Notes: a model not told the origin generated them from the letters alone. A stretch of DNA of 64,000 bases from Gordonia insulae (GCF_003855095.1 NZ_CP033972.1:5704001-5768000), one strand, 5' to 3'. Counted from the stretch's first letter, positions 43,053 to 52,280 are shown. Numbers and translations: made by a program.

Positions 43053-43388
43053 TCAGTGCGCGGCTTCGAATGCGTCGATCACGCTGAGCGGGATACGGCC
43101 CCGGTCGCTGACGTCGTAGCCGTTCTTGTTGGCCCAGTCGCGGATGGCCTTGGTCTGCTCTTTGCTCCGGGTGGTGGATACCGGCGTCGTGCGCTTGATA
43201 CCGCGAGCGGAGGTCACCCGCGAGACCGTGATGTATTTGGTCAACGAATCGCGGAATTGGGCCGCGTGCTTCGACGACGTGTCGAACTCGTAGGTCTTAC
43301 CGTCGAGCGACCAACGCACGGTCTCGTAATCGTCGAGGACCTTGCCGTCGATGTCATCGATGACTTGGACGATTTCTTTCTTCGCCAT
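43053..43388 (-). CDS. lsr2: Nucleoid-associated protein Lsr2
   Basis: This 111-residue protein is the H-NS-like silencer of AT-rich DNA in mycolata. The N-terminal oligomerisation domain reads [20 protein letters not shown] and [20 protein letters not shown]. The C-terminal DNA-binding domain ([19 protein letters not shown]) ends with the AT-hook-like RGR in [23 protein letters not shown] site precedes the ATG. The 213 bases upstream are AT-rich for this genome, so Lsr2 may bind and regulate its own promoter. A strong terminator lies 46 bases after the stop. Confidence 0.95.
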   Translation of the reverse strand: MAKKEIVQVIDDIDGKVLDDYETVRWSLDGKTYEFDTSSKHAAQFRDSLTKYITVSRVTSARGIKRTTPVSTTRSKEQTKAIRDWANKNGYDVSDRGRIPLSVIDAFEAAH

Positions 43389-43601
43389 GGTGAACTCCCT
43401 GTCCTCGTGGAGAGAATCTGCTCTCTTGTGAATTCGGCACGACCAACCGGTGCTGTGCGCAATGTCGGCCGGCGGGCTGCATCCGTTGTTTCGCTTTGTT
43501 GGTCGCATACATGATAAGCACAGGGAATAAGGAGTTCCTGAGAACCCCTGACCATTCCTTCGGGTATGTCATGAAATCAATCGACAATGCGCCGATCACG
43601 A

Positions 43602-44399
43602 TCAAGAAGTCGGTACCGCGGGGGTGGTGGTAACGGCTTCCCGATCTCTTGTGGTGGATACGGAGTCGCGAGAATCCGACTCGGAAATACCGGTCAGGGC
43701 TGACGGTGCGCGGTCGCCGGCCGAGATCTCCCGATAACCCGTTGGCGTGACGGCGAATCCGGATCTCGACCGGGATTCGAGGCAGAACAGACCGGCGGTC
43801 TCCACGAGGCAAGAAAAGCGCGCGAGCGCAATTGTGTGGCCGTAGTCGACGATTGTGCTGCGGTACAGGACCGGATAGCGATTGGCGCAGGCGCCACGCT
43901 GGGGACCTTCGGTGCTCAGTGTCACGAGGTTACGAATCCATCGACAGGCCGCGGGCGTGTCTGTCGGTGGGGTTCCGCGCGACTGTCCGTTCAGCCGGCA
44001 GGCCAGTGTCGCGGTCCCATTGGTTCCCGTCGAACAGTTCACCGCGCGGTCGGGTGTCGAGAAATGGAAGCCCGAGGTGTCCACCAATGGCGACTCCGGC
44101 GTGACCGACCCCTGGTGGTAGCGCCCGTTGTCGACGCGGGGGGCCAGCGCGACGACGCGACCGATCGTCCAGTTCGGGAGGGCGGTCGCGGTGTCGTCCG
44201 TCGTCGGTCCGGTGTCGACGGAGGTCGTGGTGACCTCCGATTCCGTCGAGAGCACGTCGGTCGGCGGCAGGACGATCCGCGACGGCGTCGTGTCGGTCGA
44301 CACCGAGCACGCCGTGCCGACCGCGGAGGCGAGTACCACCAGGGCGGCGACGACGCACAGGCGTACCGAGCCGCGGTGCAGGCTTCCGTAACCTTGCAC
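43602..44399 (-). CDS. Secreted or lipid-anchored cysteine-rich protein (DUF6636-like)
   Basis: This protein of about 265 residues has an N-terminal hydrophobic signal ([18 protein letters not shown]) ending in a Cys, but the residue at -3 is Gly, so it is only a weak lipobox. A Thr/Ser-rich linker follows, then a domain with six or more cysteines: [28 protein letters not shown], and [21 protein letters not shown]. The pattern resembles actinobacterial DUF6636-type secreted domains; this is tentative. The GTG at 44399 has GGGGG nine bases upstream and lies one base from the divergent trhO start, so its promoter must lie inside trhO. Confidence 0.7.
   Translation of the reverse strand: MQGYGSLHRGSVRLCVVAALVVLASAVGTACSVSTDTTPSRIVLPPTDVLSTESEVTTTSVDTGPTTDDTATALPNWTIGRVVALAPRVDNGRYHQGSVTPESPLVDTSGFHFSTPDRAVNCSTGTNGTATLACRLNGQSRGTPPTDTPAACRWIRNLVTLSTEGPQRGACANRYPVLYRSTIVDYGHTIALARFSCLVETAGLFCLESRSRSGFAVTPTGYREISAGDRAPSALTGISESDSRDSVSTTRDREAVTTTPAVPTS
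44389..44394 (+). promoter_or_regulatory. -10 hexamer TAACCT, leaderless start of trhO
   Basis: TAACCT ends six bases before the trhO GTG at 44401 and lies inside the first codons of the divergent secreted-protein gene. Confidence 0.5.
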
Positions 44400-44400
44400 T

Positions 44401-45297
44401 GTGTCGACCCCCAAGATCGTGTTGTTCTACGTGTTCACGCCGCTGGCCGATCCCGATGCCATCCGGTTGTGGCAGCAGGCCGTCTGCGAGCAACACGGCC
44501 TGCGCGGCAGGATCATCGTGTCACCTCATGGGATCAATGGCACCGTCGGCGGTGACATCGCCCAGGTCAAAAGGTACGTCAAGGCCACGCGCGCGTATCC
44601 CGCGTTCAAGAATGCCGACATCAAGTGGTCGGACGGGACCGGCGACGACTTTCCGCGGCTCAGTGTGCGTGTCCGGCCCGAGATCGTCACGTTCGGCGTG
44701 CCCGACGAGGTCCGGGTGGACGAGGACGGCGTCGTCGGTGGCGGCACCCACCTGAGCCCGCGCGCCGTGCACGATCTCGTCGCCGAGCGCGGAGACGAGG
44801 TGGTGTTCTTCGACGGGCGCAATCAGATCGAGGCGGCGGTCGGCCGGTTCACCGGCGCGGTCGTGCCGGCCGCACAATCCACCCGGGACTTCGTGCCGCT
44901 GCTCGACAGCGGCCGGTTCGACCACCTCAAGGACCGGCCGGTCGTCACCTATTGCACGGGCGGCGTGCGGTGTGAGGTGCTCAGCAGTCTGATGCGGGCG
45001 CGCGGCTTCCAGGAGGTCTATCAGCTCGACGGTGGCATCGTCCGCTACGGCGAGGAGTTCGGCGACGACGGTCTCTGGGAGGGATCGCTGTACGTCTTCG
45101 ACGAGCGGATGACGGTCGACTTCTCCGATCACGTCGCCGTCGTCGGGGAGTGCGCCCGGTGTGGTGCGCCGACCAACTCGGTGTCCAATTTTCCGGACGC
45201 GCTCGGTCGCGAGCTCGCCGTGCTGTGCCCGTCGTGTCAGCAGGTCGTCGGGAGCGAGGCGACCGGGGATTCGACCGCGGAGGCGACGGCACGGTGA
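44401..45297 (+). CDS. trhO: tRNA uridine(34) hydroxylase, rhodanese domain (TrhO/YceA family)
   Basis: This 298-residue protein hydroxylates U34 of certain tRNAs, an oxygen-dependent step toward wobble modifications. The N-terminal acylphosphatase-like domain holds [20 protein letters not shown]. The central rhodanese domain holds the catalytic-loop Cys in [18 protein letters not shown] and [13 protein letters not shown]. The C-terminal CxxC pairs (ECARCGAP and LCPSCQ) suggest a zinc site. The start is a GTG. The stop overlaps the GTG of the CobW gene (GTGA). Confidence 0.9.
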   Translation: MSTPKIVLFYVFTPLADPDAIRLWQQAVCEQHGLRGRIIVSPHGINGTVGGDIAQVKRYVKATRAYPAFKNADIKWSDGTGDDFPRLSVRVRPEIVTFGVPDEVRVDEDGVVGGGTHLSPRAVHDLVAERGDEVVFFDGRNQIEAAVGRFTGAVVPAAQSTRDFVPLLDSGRFDHLKDRPVVTYCTGGVRCEVLSSLMRARGFQEVYQLDGGIVRYGEEFGDDGLWEGSLYVFDERMTVDFSDHVAVVGECARCGAPTNSVSNFPDALGRELAVLCPSCQQVVGSEATGDSTAEATAR

Positions 45298-46388
45298 CGT
45301 CGGTGCCGCGTGGCGGCCAGGTCCCGGTGGTCGTCGTCGCCGGGTTCCTCGGCTCCGGCAAGACGACCCTGCTCAATCATCTGCTGCGCACCGCGTCCGG
45401 GTCCCGTATCGGTGTGTTGGTCAACGACTTCGGGGCGATCAACATCGACGCCATGCTCATCGCGGGACAGGCGGACGGCGCGGTCAGCCTGTCGAACGGC
45501 TGCATGTGCTGCAGTGTCGACGCCGACGGTGTCGAAGGTGCCCTGACCCGACTGCTGCGGCCGTCGGCGCGGATCGACGCCATCATCATCGAGGCCAGTG
45601 GCATCGCGGAGCCGCGGGCGCTGATCAGGATGATCACCGGGTTCGCCGACCCGCGGCTGCGATACGGCGGTCTGCTGTACGTCGTCGACGCGGCCGACGT
45701 GCACGCGCTGCGTACCCGTCACCCCGAGGTCGACAGCCACATCGAGATCGCCGATCTCGTGGTGATCAACAAGTCCGACCTGGTCGACGCGCGCGAACTC
45801 GGGCGGATCCGGGAGGCCGTGGCGCAACTCAACGACACGGCGCCGACCGTGGCCACCACCGATGCGGTCATCGACGCGGAACTGTTGTTCGATGCGCGAC
45901 GTCGGGCTCCCGACGCCCGTCCGCGCAGCGGGCAACTGACCTTCGACGAACTGCTCGTCGACGCCGATGGGGGCCACGATGACTGCGACGGCCAGATTGA
46001 CTGCGACGGCCAGGATGATTGCGACGCCCACGGGCACCTCCACGACAGCTATGAGTCGGTGGAATTCGTGTCCGAGGCGCCGATGAACCCCCGGCGCCTG
46101 GCCGGATTCCTCGAGCGGCCGCCGGCCGGGTGTTATCGCATCAAGGGGGTCGTCGCGTTCGACGTCCCGGCTCACCGGCAGAAGTTCGTCGTGCACGCGG
46201 TCGGCGGCTTCGTCCGTGCGGAACGCCGGTCCTGGTCGGGCGAACCGAGGAGGTCCAGCATCGTCGTCATCGGTGCCGGCCTGGTCGCCGATGAGGTGCG
46301 GGCGCGACTCGCCGCCGCAGTCGACGACGGTACACACGACGAACACGGCATTCTGAGCATCACCCGGTACCTGGTCACAGCTCCCTAA
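45294..46388 (+). CDS. CobW/COG0523-family GTP-dependent metallochaperone
   Basis: This 364-residue GTPase is of the family that delivers zinc or cobalt to target enzymes. Walker A is GFLGSGKTT at residues 17-25. The metal-binding CxCC is NGCMCCS with cysteines 70, 72 and 73, and NKSD is the guanine-specificity motif. A loop near residues 222-251 is rich in Asp, Cys and His ([23 protein letters not shown]) and is encoded by 18-bp repeats, an extra metal-binding tract. The C-terminal domain is typical. The GTG overlaps the trhO stop. No Zur box was found. Confidence 0.9.
   Translation: MTSVPRGGQVPVVVVAGFLGSGKTTLLNHLLRTASGSRIGVLVNDFGAINIDAMLIAGQADGAVSLSNGCMCCSVDADGVEGALTRLLRPSARIDAIIIEASGIAEPRALIRMITGFADPRLRYGGLLYVVDAADVHALRTRHPEVDSHIEIADLVVINKSDLVDARELGRIREAVAQLNDTAPTVATTDAVIDAELLFDARRRAPDARPRSGQLTFDELLVDADGGHDDCDGQIDCDGQDDCDAHGHLHDSYESVEFVSEAPMNPRRLAGFLERPPAGCYRIKGVVAFDVPAHRQKFVVHAVGGFVRAERRSWSGEPRRSSIVVIGAGLVADEVRARLAAAVDDGTHDEHGILSITRYLVTAP
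45981..46034 (+). repeat. 18-bp coding repeat in the CobW metal-binding loop
   Basis: Three tandem 18-base units start at 45981, 45999 and 46017 (GACTGCGACGGCCAGATT and variants). They encode [12 protein letters not shown] and DCDAHG. Confidence 0.85.
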
Positions 46389-46445
46389 CGGTTTCCATCG
46401 GCCCAGGTCGCGAATTTCGCAAACTCTCGTCGGCCTGTTTCACTT

Positions 46446-46459
46446 GTTACGAATGTGAC
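46446..46459 (-). promoter_or_regulatory. Candidate MtrA-type direct repeat before the amidase gene
   Basis: On the minus strand the sequence reads GTCACATTCGTAAC, two GTMAC units nine bases apart. MtrA sites in mycobacteria are loose direct repeats of GTCAC/GTAAC-like units, and cell-wall hydrolase genes are among its known targets. It lies about 80 bases before the amidase start. Confidence 0.4.
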
Positions 46460-46537
46460 TAATGTGGCCAGTGTTGCATCTTGGAAGGGAGTGTGGCGCC
46501 ACCGTCCGACGCCCGTCGGATCGGCGCCCGATGAGTG

Positions 46538-47674
46538 ATGACCCAGCGACGCATGACGAACCCGAGTCCGGCGACCCCGATCGAGTCGACCAATGACGGC
46601 CGGCGCGCGAAGGCGGGTGGTCGCCGACTGCGGCTGGCCGTCGCGGCCGTGTCCGCCGTGAGCCTTGCCGTCGGCTCGATGACGATGTCCACCATCGGCG
46701 CGCCGCAGGCGGCCGCCGCGCCACTGCCGGCGCCGAAGGTCCTGGTCGGTAAGACGATCTTCCTGGACCCCGGACACCAGGGCAGCGCCGCGGGGCACAG
46801 CCTGAACGCGCAGGTCCCCGACGGTCGAGGCGGCAAGAAGGATTGCCAGACCACCGGTGCCACCGCGGTCAACGGCGCCAAGGAACACACCGTCAACTGG
46901 CAGATCACCCAGCTCGTCAAGTCCGGTCTGGAGAGCCAGGGCGCCCGTGTGGTGCTCAGTCGGCCCGACGATTCCGGCTGGGGCGGCTGTGTCGATCAGC
47001 GTGCGGCGGCTGCGAGCCGATCCGGTGCCGCGGTCGCGGTGAGTCTGCATGCGGACTCCACGACGGCGGGCGCCGACGCGTCCAAAAAGGGCTTCCACAT
47101 GATCGTGCCGACGCTGCCGGTACCGGACGCGACGGTCAATCGGGTGCAGGGCGGGGAGGGCCGCAAGGCATCCTCGACGATGCGGGATGCATTCGTGAAG
47201 GCCGGGTTCCCGGCCGCGAACTACGCCGGGGTCGACAACGGCATCCAGACGCGCTCGGACATCGCGGCGGTCAATCTGACCAAGGTGCCCGCGGTGTTCA
47301 TCGAGATGGGCAACCTGTCCAACCCTGCTGAGGCCGCGGCGCTCTCGGGCAAGGACGGCCAGCTGAAATACGCCATGGCGATCACCGACGGCATCCTGAA
47401 CTATGTGCGCGGTCCGGCCGCGGCGCCCGCGCCCGCACCGAACGCCGGGACGCAGAACGCGGCTCCGCCGTCGACGACGCCGGCACCGCAGGGTGACAGC
47501 GATGCGGGTCTCGCGACGGTCATCCCGTTCGTCCAGCAGTTGTTGGGCACCGATGACCCGGCCGCCATCGCCCAGTTGCTTCTCGGCCAGGGTCAGGACG
47601 TCTCGGCCGAGGTCCTCAAGGCGATGCTGACGGTGATCTACGGACTGTTCGGCGGAAAACTGCCGATCGGCTGA
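46538..47674 (+). CDS. N-acetylmuramoyl-L-alanine amidase (Amidase_3, Rv3717-like)
   Basis: This 378-residue exported zinc amidase cleaves peptide stems from peptidoglycan. A signal peptide covers about residues 30-63, ending in QAAAAP. The catalytic domain has FLDPGHQG (zinc His), the Glu in GAKEHTVNWQI, AVSLHADST (zinc His) and VFIEMGNLSNP (catalytic Glu). A Pro/Ala linker leads to an extra C-terminal segment of about 85 residues. Starts at 46535 (GTG), 46538 and 46553 are possible. The direct repeat upstream may be an MtrA site. Confidence 0.88.
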   Translation: MTQRRMTNPSPATPIESTNDGRRAKAGGRRLRLAVAAVSAVSLAVGSMTMSTIGAPQAAAAPLPAPKVLVGKTIFLDPGHQGSAAGHSLNAQVPDGRGGKKDCQTTGATAVNGAKEHTVNWQITQLVKSGLESQGARVVLSRPDDSGWGGCVDQRAAAASRSGAAVAVSLHADSTTAGADASKKGFHMIVPTLPVPDATVNRVQGGEGRKASSTMRDAFVKAGFPAANYAGVDNGIQTRSDIAAVNLTKVPAVFIEMGNLSNPAEAAALSGKDGQLKYAMAITDGILNYVRGPAAAPAPAPNAGTQNAAPPSTTPAPQGDSDAGLATVIPFVQQLLGTDDPAAIAQLLLGQGQDVSAEVLKAMLTVIYGLFGGKLPIG

Positions 47675-47709
47675 TCCTCGGGGTCGGCCTGCCCGGCCCG
47701 GACAATCAC

Positions 47710-47715
47710 TAGGGT
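47710..47715 (+). promoter_or_regulatory. -10 hexamer TAGGGT, leaderless start of SDR gene
   Basis: TAGGGT ends six bases before the ATG at 47722. Confidence 0.5.
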
Positions 47716-47721
47716 GGGCTC

Positions 47722-48657
47722 ATGGGGTTCACAGATCTGATCATGATGAAGACTCCGGTACCCACCCTCGGCGGGCGCACCGTGCTCATCACCGGCGCCG
47801 CCAGCGGGATCGGCCGGGCGACCGCGCTGGCCACCGCAGCGGCGGGCGCGCACCTCGTGCTGACCGACCTGCACGCGGACGCTCTCGAGACGGTCGTCGT
47901 CGAGATCAACGAGGCCGGGGGCTCGGTGGCGTATCACCAGGCCGGTGACATATCGGATCACGACTGGGTGCGATCGTTCGCGAACCAGGTCGATGCCGAG
48001 GTCGGCGTGATGGACGTGGTGATGAACATCGCCGGGGTCTCGGCGTGGGGCACGGTGGAGAATCTCGAGCACCGGCACTGGCGCACGATGATCGACGTCA
48101 ACCTCATGGGTCCGATCCACGTGATCGAATGCTTTGTGCCGCAGATGATTCGACGTGGACAAGGCGGGCATCTGGTGAACGTGTCGTCGGCGGCCGGGCT
48201 GCTGGCGTTGCCGTGGCATGCGGCGTACAGCGCCAGCAAGTTCGGTTTGCGTGGGGTCTCCGAAGTCCTGCGCTTCGATCTGCGCCGGCACGGCATCGGC
48301 GTGTCGCTGGTGTGCCCGGGTGGGGTGGACACGCCGTTGGTGGACACCGTCGACATCGTCGGCGTGAACCGCGACGATCCGCGGGTCAAGGCCGCGATCG
48401 GTCGTTTCCACAAGGTGGCGGTGTCCCCGGAGAAGGCCGCCGCCGCGATCCTCACGGGCATCCGCAAGAATCGCTTCCTCGTCTACACCTCGTTCGACAT
48501 CCGCTTCGGCTACTGGTGGGCGCGCAAGTTCGCGTTGCCCTACGAGATCGCGATGCGCGTGGCCAACAATCAGTTCGACCATCTCGCGCGGGTGAGCGCG
48601 CGGTCGCTCGAACGCGACGCCGCGGCGCAGAACGGCACCGACGTCCCGTCGGCATGA
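47722..48657 (+). CDS. Short-chain dehydrogenase/reductase
   Basis: This 311-residue SDR has TVLITGAASGIGRATALATA near residues 20-39, NIAG as the NNAG-equivalent, the catalytic Ser in LVNVSSAAGLLAL, and YSASKFGLR for YxxxK. A C-terminal extension of about 60 residues (FDIRFGYWWARKFALPYEIA) resembles the membrane-associating tails of several mycobacterial lipid-related SDRs. Its stop overlaps the next ATG (ATGA), so it is coupled to the fructosamine-kinase-like gene. Confidence 0.85.
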   Translation: MGFTDLIMMKTPVPTLGGRTVLITGAASGIGRATALATAAAGAHLVLTDLHADALETVVVEINEAGGSVAYHQAGDISDHDWVRSFANQVDAEVGVMDVVMNIAGVSAWGTVENLEHRHWRTMIDVNLMGPIHVIECFVPQMIRRGQGGHLVNVSSAAGLLALPWHAAYSASKFGLRGVSEVLRFDLRRHGIGVSLVCPGGVDTPLVDTVDIVGVNRDDPRVKAAIGRFHKVAVSPEKAAAAILTGIRKNRFLVYTSFDIRFGYWWARKFALPYEIAMRVANNQFDHLARVSARSLERDAAAQNGTDVPSA

Positions 48658-49427
48658 CACCGACCTTCCGCAAGGATCGGCGCGATGTCGATTCGGACTT
48701 CTTCGCGGCCGAGGCGGCCGGTCTGCGGTGGCTGCGCGACGGCGGCGGACCCGTGGTCGAGGTCCTCGACGTCGGGGACGACTTCATCGAGTTGGCACGC
48801 CTGCCGTCGGCGCGCCCGACTGCGGGCGCGGCAACCGCGTTCGGCGCGGCGCTGGCGACCATGCACGATTCAGGGGCGTCGGCGTTCGGCGCCGCACCCG
48901 ATGGGTACCGCGGCCGACAGTTCATCGGCGAACGTCGACTCGGTTCCGGCACGCATGACCGGTGGGGCGAGTTCTATGCGGCCGAACGTGTGGCGCCCTA
49001 CGTACAGCCTGCGATCGACGCCGGCAATCTCGACTCCGACGATGCGGCGGCCACCCGCGAGGCCTGCGCGGTGATCGCCGAGGGGACCTTCGATGACGAC
49101 GATGTCCCCGCCCGCCTGCACGGCGATCTCTGGAGCGGCAACGTGCTGTGGACACCCGACGGGGTGGTGATGATCGACCCCGCCGCCCATGGCGGACATC
49201 GCGAGACCGACCTGGCGATGCTGGCACTGTTCGGCTGCCCGATGCTCACGGAGATCATCGCCGGCTATCGACGTGCGCATGACCTGCGGCCCGGCTGGCA
49301 GGAGCGGGTCCCGCTGCATCAACTGCATCCGCTGGCGGTGCACGCCGCCGGGCACGGGCCGTCGTACGGCGCGGCGTTGGGGCGGGCCGCCCGGGCGTGC
49401 ATCGCGCTCGCCGGCCGCGAGCGATAG
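48654..49427 (+). CDS. Fructosamine-3-kinase family protein
   Basis: This 257-residue kinase-fold protein matches the fructosamine/ketosamine-3-kinase family, which phosphorylates sugars attached to amines so that they come off spontaneously. The catalytic loop is ARLHGDLWSGNVLW, and the metal loop is VVMIDPAAHGGHRETDLAML. GAALATMHDSGASAFG is another family mark. Some bacterial members act on free ribulosamines. It is coupled to the SDR by an ATGA overlap, and a nucleosidase-like gene follows nine bases after its stop. Confidence 0.87.
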   Translation: MTPTFRKDRRDVDSDFFAAEAAGLRWLRDGGGPVVEVLDVGDDFIELARLPSARPTAGAATAFGAALATMHDSGASAFGAAPDGYRGRQFIGERRLGSGTHDRWGEFYAAERVAPYVQPAIDAGNLDSDDAAATREACAVIAEGTFDDDDVPARLHGDLWSGNVLWTPDGVVMIDPAAHGGHRETDLAMLALFGCPMLTEIIAGYRRAHDLRPGWQERVPLHQLHPLAVHAAGHGPSYGAALGRAARACIALAGRER

Positions 49428-49430
49428 TTT
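49425..49430 (+). promoter_or_regulatory. -10 hexamer TAGTTT, leaderless start of nucleosidase gene
   Basis: TAGTTT includes the stop codon of the kinase gene and ends six bases before the GTG at 49437. Confidence 0.4.
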
Positions 49431-49436
49431 CTCCGG

Positions 49437-49997
49437 GTGACGATCGACCGTTCCACCCTCGTGGTGGCCGCGACCCGCGCCGAAGCGCGATACGTGCCCG
49501 CCGACACCCGCTTGTTGATCACCGGCATCGGAAAGGTCCGCGCCGCGACCGCGTTGACCCGCGCACTCGCGGGGGACGGCGACGTACCCGTCCGGCAGGT
49601 GGTGAACGTCGGTACGGCGGGAGCCCTGCACGATCATCACGCCGGGCTCTATCTCCCGTCGGTCGTCGTCGAACACGACATCAGCGCAACCGAGCTGCGG
49701 GCGATGGGCTATCCGGTCGTGGACCGATGGGAGATGGCCGGCGGTGACGGCACGGTGCTGGCGTCGGGTGACACGTTCGTCGCCGACCCGGGACGTCGGG
49801 CGACCCTCGCCGCGATCGCCGACCTGGTCGACATGGAGGGGTGCGCGGTTGCGCACGTCAGTGCCGAGTTCGGAGTGCCCTGCCGGATGGTGAAGGTGGT
49901 CAGTGACAGTGCCGACGAGGGCGCGTTGGACTGGCCGTCACTCGTCGACGCCGCGGCGCGGCAACTCGGGGAGTGGCTGACCACCGCCGAGTGGTGA
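49437..49997 (+). CDS. Nucleosidase/purine-phosphorylase-superfamily protein
   Basis: This 186-residue protein has the MTA/SAH-nucleosidase-like pattern: VVNVGTAGALHDHH, LASGDTFVADPG, and the base/ribose-binding VDMEGCAVAHVSAEFGVPCR followed by KVVSDSADE, where the Asp is the likely catalytic acid. It is shorter than typical MtnN (about 230 residues), lacking part of the N-terminus. It probably cleaves a nucleoside. The start is a GTG, and the gene follows the kinase. Confidence 0.8.
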   Translation: MTIDRSTLVVAATRAEARYVPADTRLLITGIGKVRAATALTRALAGDGDVPVRQVVNVGTAGALHDHHAGLYLPSVVVEHDISATELRAMGYPVVDRWEMAGGDGTVLASGDTFVADPGRRATLAAIADLVDMEGCAVAHVSAEFGVPCRMVKVVSDSADEGALDWPSLVDAAARQLGEWLTTAEW

Positions 49998-50012
49998 GTG
50001 CGGGTCGGCAGC

Positions 50013-50981
50013 TCAGGCGCGGTTACGCGCCCGCGTCGACGGATACTTGGTAGTCGACGTCTGCCGGGTCACTGATTCGTATCGCTCGTGTTCGGCGGGC
50101 ACTCGGCGTCGCTGCGCCGCGGCCGGTGGTCGCGCGTCGACGGTGGCCGCCTGCGCCAACGGGCGGTCGACGGGATCGTCGGCGGCGTCGATCTGCTCAC
50201 CCGCCTCGGCACGGTAGACCGCGCCGGCCGAGCGGCGTGCGGGTGTGGCGGCGTCGGTCGCCGTGGGCCGGGCCTCGGCGTCGGGAACCGGACCCTTGGG
50301 CCCCGGAGATCTGGGCCCCGGACGTTTGGTGGCCGACTTGCGGACCTGCCCCTCGGGTGTGCCCGCGGTGGCCTGCCGCCGGCCTGGCTCGGCCGCCTGG
50401 CCCTTGGCCTTGGTGGGGCGGGCCGCACGCTTGGCGGGGGTGCGTGTGCCGTCCGCGGGCGCCTTCACCGCGGTCGTCTTCGCCTCACCGCTCGCGGCGG
50501 GCTTCGATGAGGTCCGTGCACGGCGCTTGCCCGCACCGCCACCCGAACGGTCGCGGGTGAGGAACCAGCGGGCCAGGACCAGGCCGAGTGTGACCAGGAA
50601 GGTCAAGGCCATCCACGGGAAGTCGTTCGCGATCGGCAGCAGGACCTTGAAGATCAGGCTCTTCAGACCGGACGAGGCCTGATCGGCGTTGAGGCCATAG
50701 AGCGTGATGACGCCGACCAGGAAGGCGATCAGCGGCGGCTGCGCGGCCGCCGTGAACAGCGCCCGCCGACGGACGACGAGCGCGGCAGCGACACAGCCGA
50801 CCAGGTAGCAGAACTTGAACACGGCGCCGAGGGCATCGGTGTTGCTCGCGTCGATCGCCGCGCCGATACCCGTGATCACGGTTGCGACCAGGACCGCACC
50901 CCACCAGGGGACACCGCGCACCGTGGGCAGCACGGACTGCTGATCCAGCGGCACCGCTGAACGCTGTTGGGCAGAAGACAC
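50013..50981 (-). CDS. DUF6542 membrane protein with long basic tail (Rv1111c-like)
   Basis: This 322-residue protein has four membrane helices in the first half (about residues 26-45, 52-70, 80-100 and 115-140), then a long tail of Lys, Arg, Ala and Pro. The tail has repeats such as KRAARPTKAKGQAAEP and GPRSPGPKGP and is probably disordered and nucleic-acid- or polyanion-binding. In M. tuberculosis Rv1111c has the same form and lies next to ychF, as here within 6 kb. The GTG at 50981 follows TACCGT by six bases. Confidence 0.78.
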   Translation of the reverse strand: MSSAQQRSAVPLDQQSVLPTVRGVPWWGAVLVATVITGIGAAIDASNTDALGAVFKFCYLVGCVAAALVVRRRALFTAAAQPPLIAFLVGVITLYGLNADQASSGLKSLIFKVLLPIANDFPWMALTFLVTLGLVLARWFLTRDRSGGGAGKRRARTSSKPAASGEAKTTAVKAPADGTRTPAKRAARPTKAKGQAAEPGRRQATAGTPEGQVRKSATKRPGPRSPGPKGPVPDAEARPTATDAATPARRSAGAVYRAEAGEQIDAADDPVDRPLAQAATVDARPPAAAQRRRVPAEHERYESVTRQTSTTKYPSTRARNRA

Positions 50982-50987
50982 ATCTAG

Positions 50988-50993
50988 ACGGTA
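50988..50993 (-). promoter_or_regulatory. -10 hexamer TACCGT, leaderless start of DUF6542 gene
   Basis: TACCGT on the minus strand ends six bases before the GTG at 50981. Confidence 0.5.
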
Positions 50994-51015
50994 CCGGGTC
51001 GATCCTTAAATTCCG

Positions 51016-52221
51016 CTAACCCCCGGGTGATGTTGCCCATTGGCCGGAGCCGGCTGCGTCGTCACTGGTCCGGATGCCGCCGGCGCTGCGAACGGTGATG
51101 TCGATCGGCCCGGCGGAGGTGTGTTCCGGCTCACCCTGCAGGGCGTCCAGCTCGGCGAGCTTGCGAGCTGTCACGCCGACCCGCGCGTCGACCGCCCCGA
51201 CCGTGGAGTTGAACGATTCGACCGCCCGACGCAGCGAGCCGCCGAGCCGGTCGAGGTGGCCGAGAACCCCGCCGAGCCGGTGATGCAGCTCGGTGCCGAG
51301 CTGATGGATGACCGCGGCGTCGCGTGCCATCGCGTCGTGCCGCCAGCCGAGTGCGACCGTCCGCAACAGCGCCACGAGGGTGGCCGGAGTCGTCAGCACG
51401 ACATTCTTGCCGAACCCGAACTCGATCAGTTCGGCGTCGGCGCGGAGGGCGGCTTCGAGGACCGGGTCGCTGGGTACGAACAGGACCACCATCTCCGGCG
51501 TGTTCTCGAACGCGGACCAATATGCCTTCGACGACAGATGCGTGATGTGCGCCCGCATCGCACGGGCGTGGTCGGCGAGCAGACGCGTCGACGTCGCGGT
51601 GTCGTCGGCCTCGATCGCCGCGAGATAGGACTGCAACGGCACCTTCGCATCGACCACGATGTCGCGCCCGCCGGCGAGGTGGACCACCATGTCCGGGCGG
51701 ACCGGACCCGCCGGGCCCTCGACGCCCACCTGGGTCGAGAAGTCACAGTGACGCGACATCCCGGACAGCTCGACGACGCGCTCGAGTTGCAGTTCACCCC
51801 ATCGTCCGCGCACCTGCGGCGTGTGCAGCGCGTTGGTGAGTTGCCGCGTCTGGGTGCTGAGTTGGGCGGACACCGCGTGCATGCCCCGGACCTGTTCGGT
51901 GAGACCGGCATAGGCGCTGATGCGGTGGTGCTCGGTGCGGCGCAATTCGTCGGACAGTTGCGACAGCGTCGCCCGCAGCGGATCCACGATGTGGGCCACC
52001 TGTGACCCGATGGCCGACGACTGACGCCGGGCGGCATCCTCACTCGCCGAGGTCAACGAGCGTGCCGCGAGATCCTGCGCCGCGCGCACCGCGTCGAGTT
52101 CGGCGCGGGCCGCGGCCACGGTCGCGGCGGACCGGGAGGCATGCGCGAGCCAGCCGATGAGGAGCCCGACGACGATGCCGGCGATCACGGCGACGACCAC
52201 TGAGGTGTTCATGGGCGCCAT
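51016..52221 (-). CDS. rmuC: DNA recombination protein RmuC
   Basis: This protein of about 401 residues has an N-terminal helix (VVVAVIAGIVVGLLIGWLAH), a coiled-coil region (about 30-120) and the RmuC nuclease-like domain: RGRWGELQLERVVELSGM, VRPDMVVHLAGGRDIVVDAK and MVVLFVPSDPVLEAAL. The D-x-K-like DAKVPL is the candidate nuclease site. RmuC limits certain DNA inversions and rearrangements. The start is uncertain: ATG at 52242, 52221 or 52212 all keep the helix. Confidence 0.88.
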   Translation of the reverse strand: MAPMNTSVVVAVIAGIVVGLLIGWLAHASRSAATVAAARAELDAVRAAQDLAARSLTSASEDAARRQSSAIGSQVAHIVDPLRATLSQLSDELRRTEHHRISAYAGLTEQVRGMHAVSAQLSTQTRQLTNALHTPQVRGRWGELQLERVVELSGMSRHCDFSTQVGVEGPAGPVRPDMVVHLAGGRDIVVDAKVPLQSYLAAIEADDTATSTRLLADHARAMRAHITHLSSKAYWSAFENTPEMVVLFVPSDPVLEAALRADAELIEFGFGKNVVLTTPATLVALLRTVALGWRHDAMARDAAVIHQLGTELHHRLGGVLGHLDRLGGSLRRAVESFNSTVGAVDARVGVTARKLAELDALQGEPEHTSAGPIDITVRSAGGIRTSDDAAGSGQWATSPGG

Positions 52222-52280
52222 GGTGCTCGATGGGTACGACACGTCGTCCCACGCCGTGATCGCCGGCGGGTCGGCAGGGC

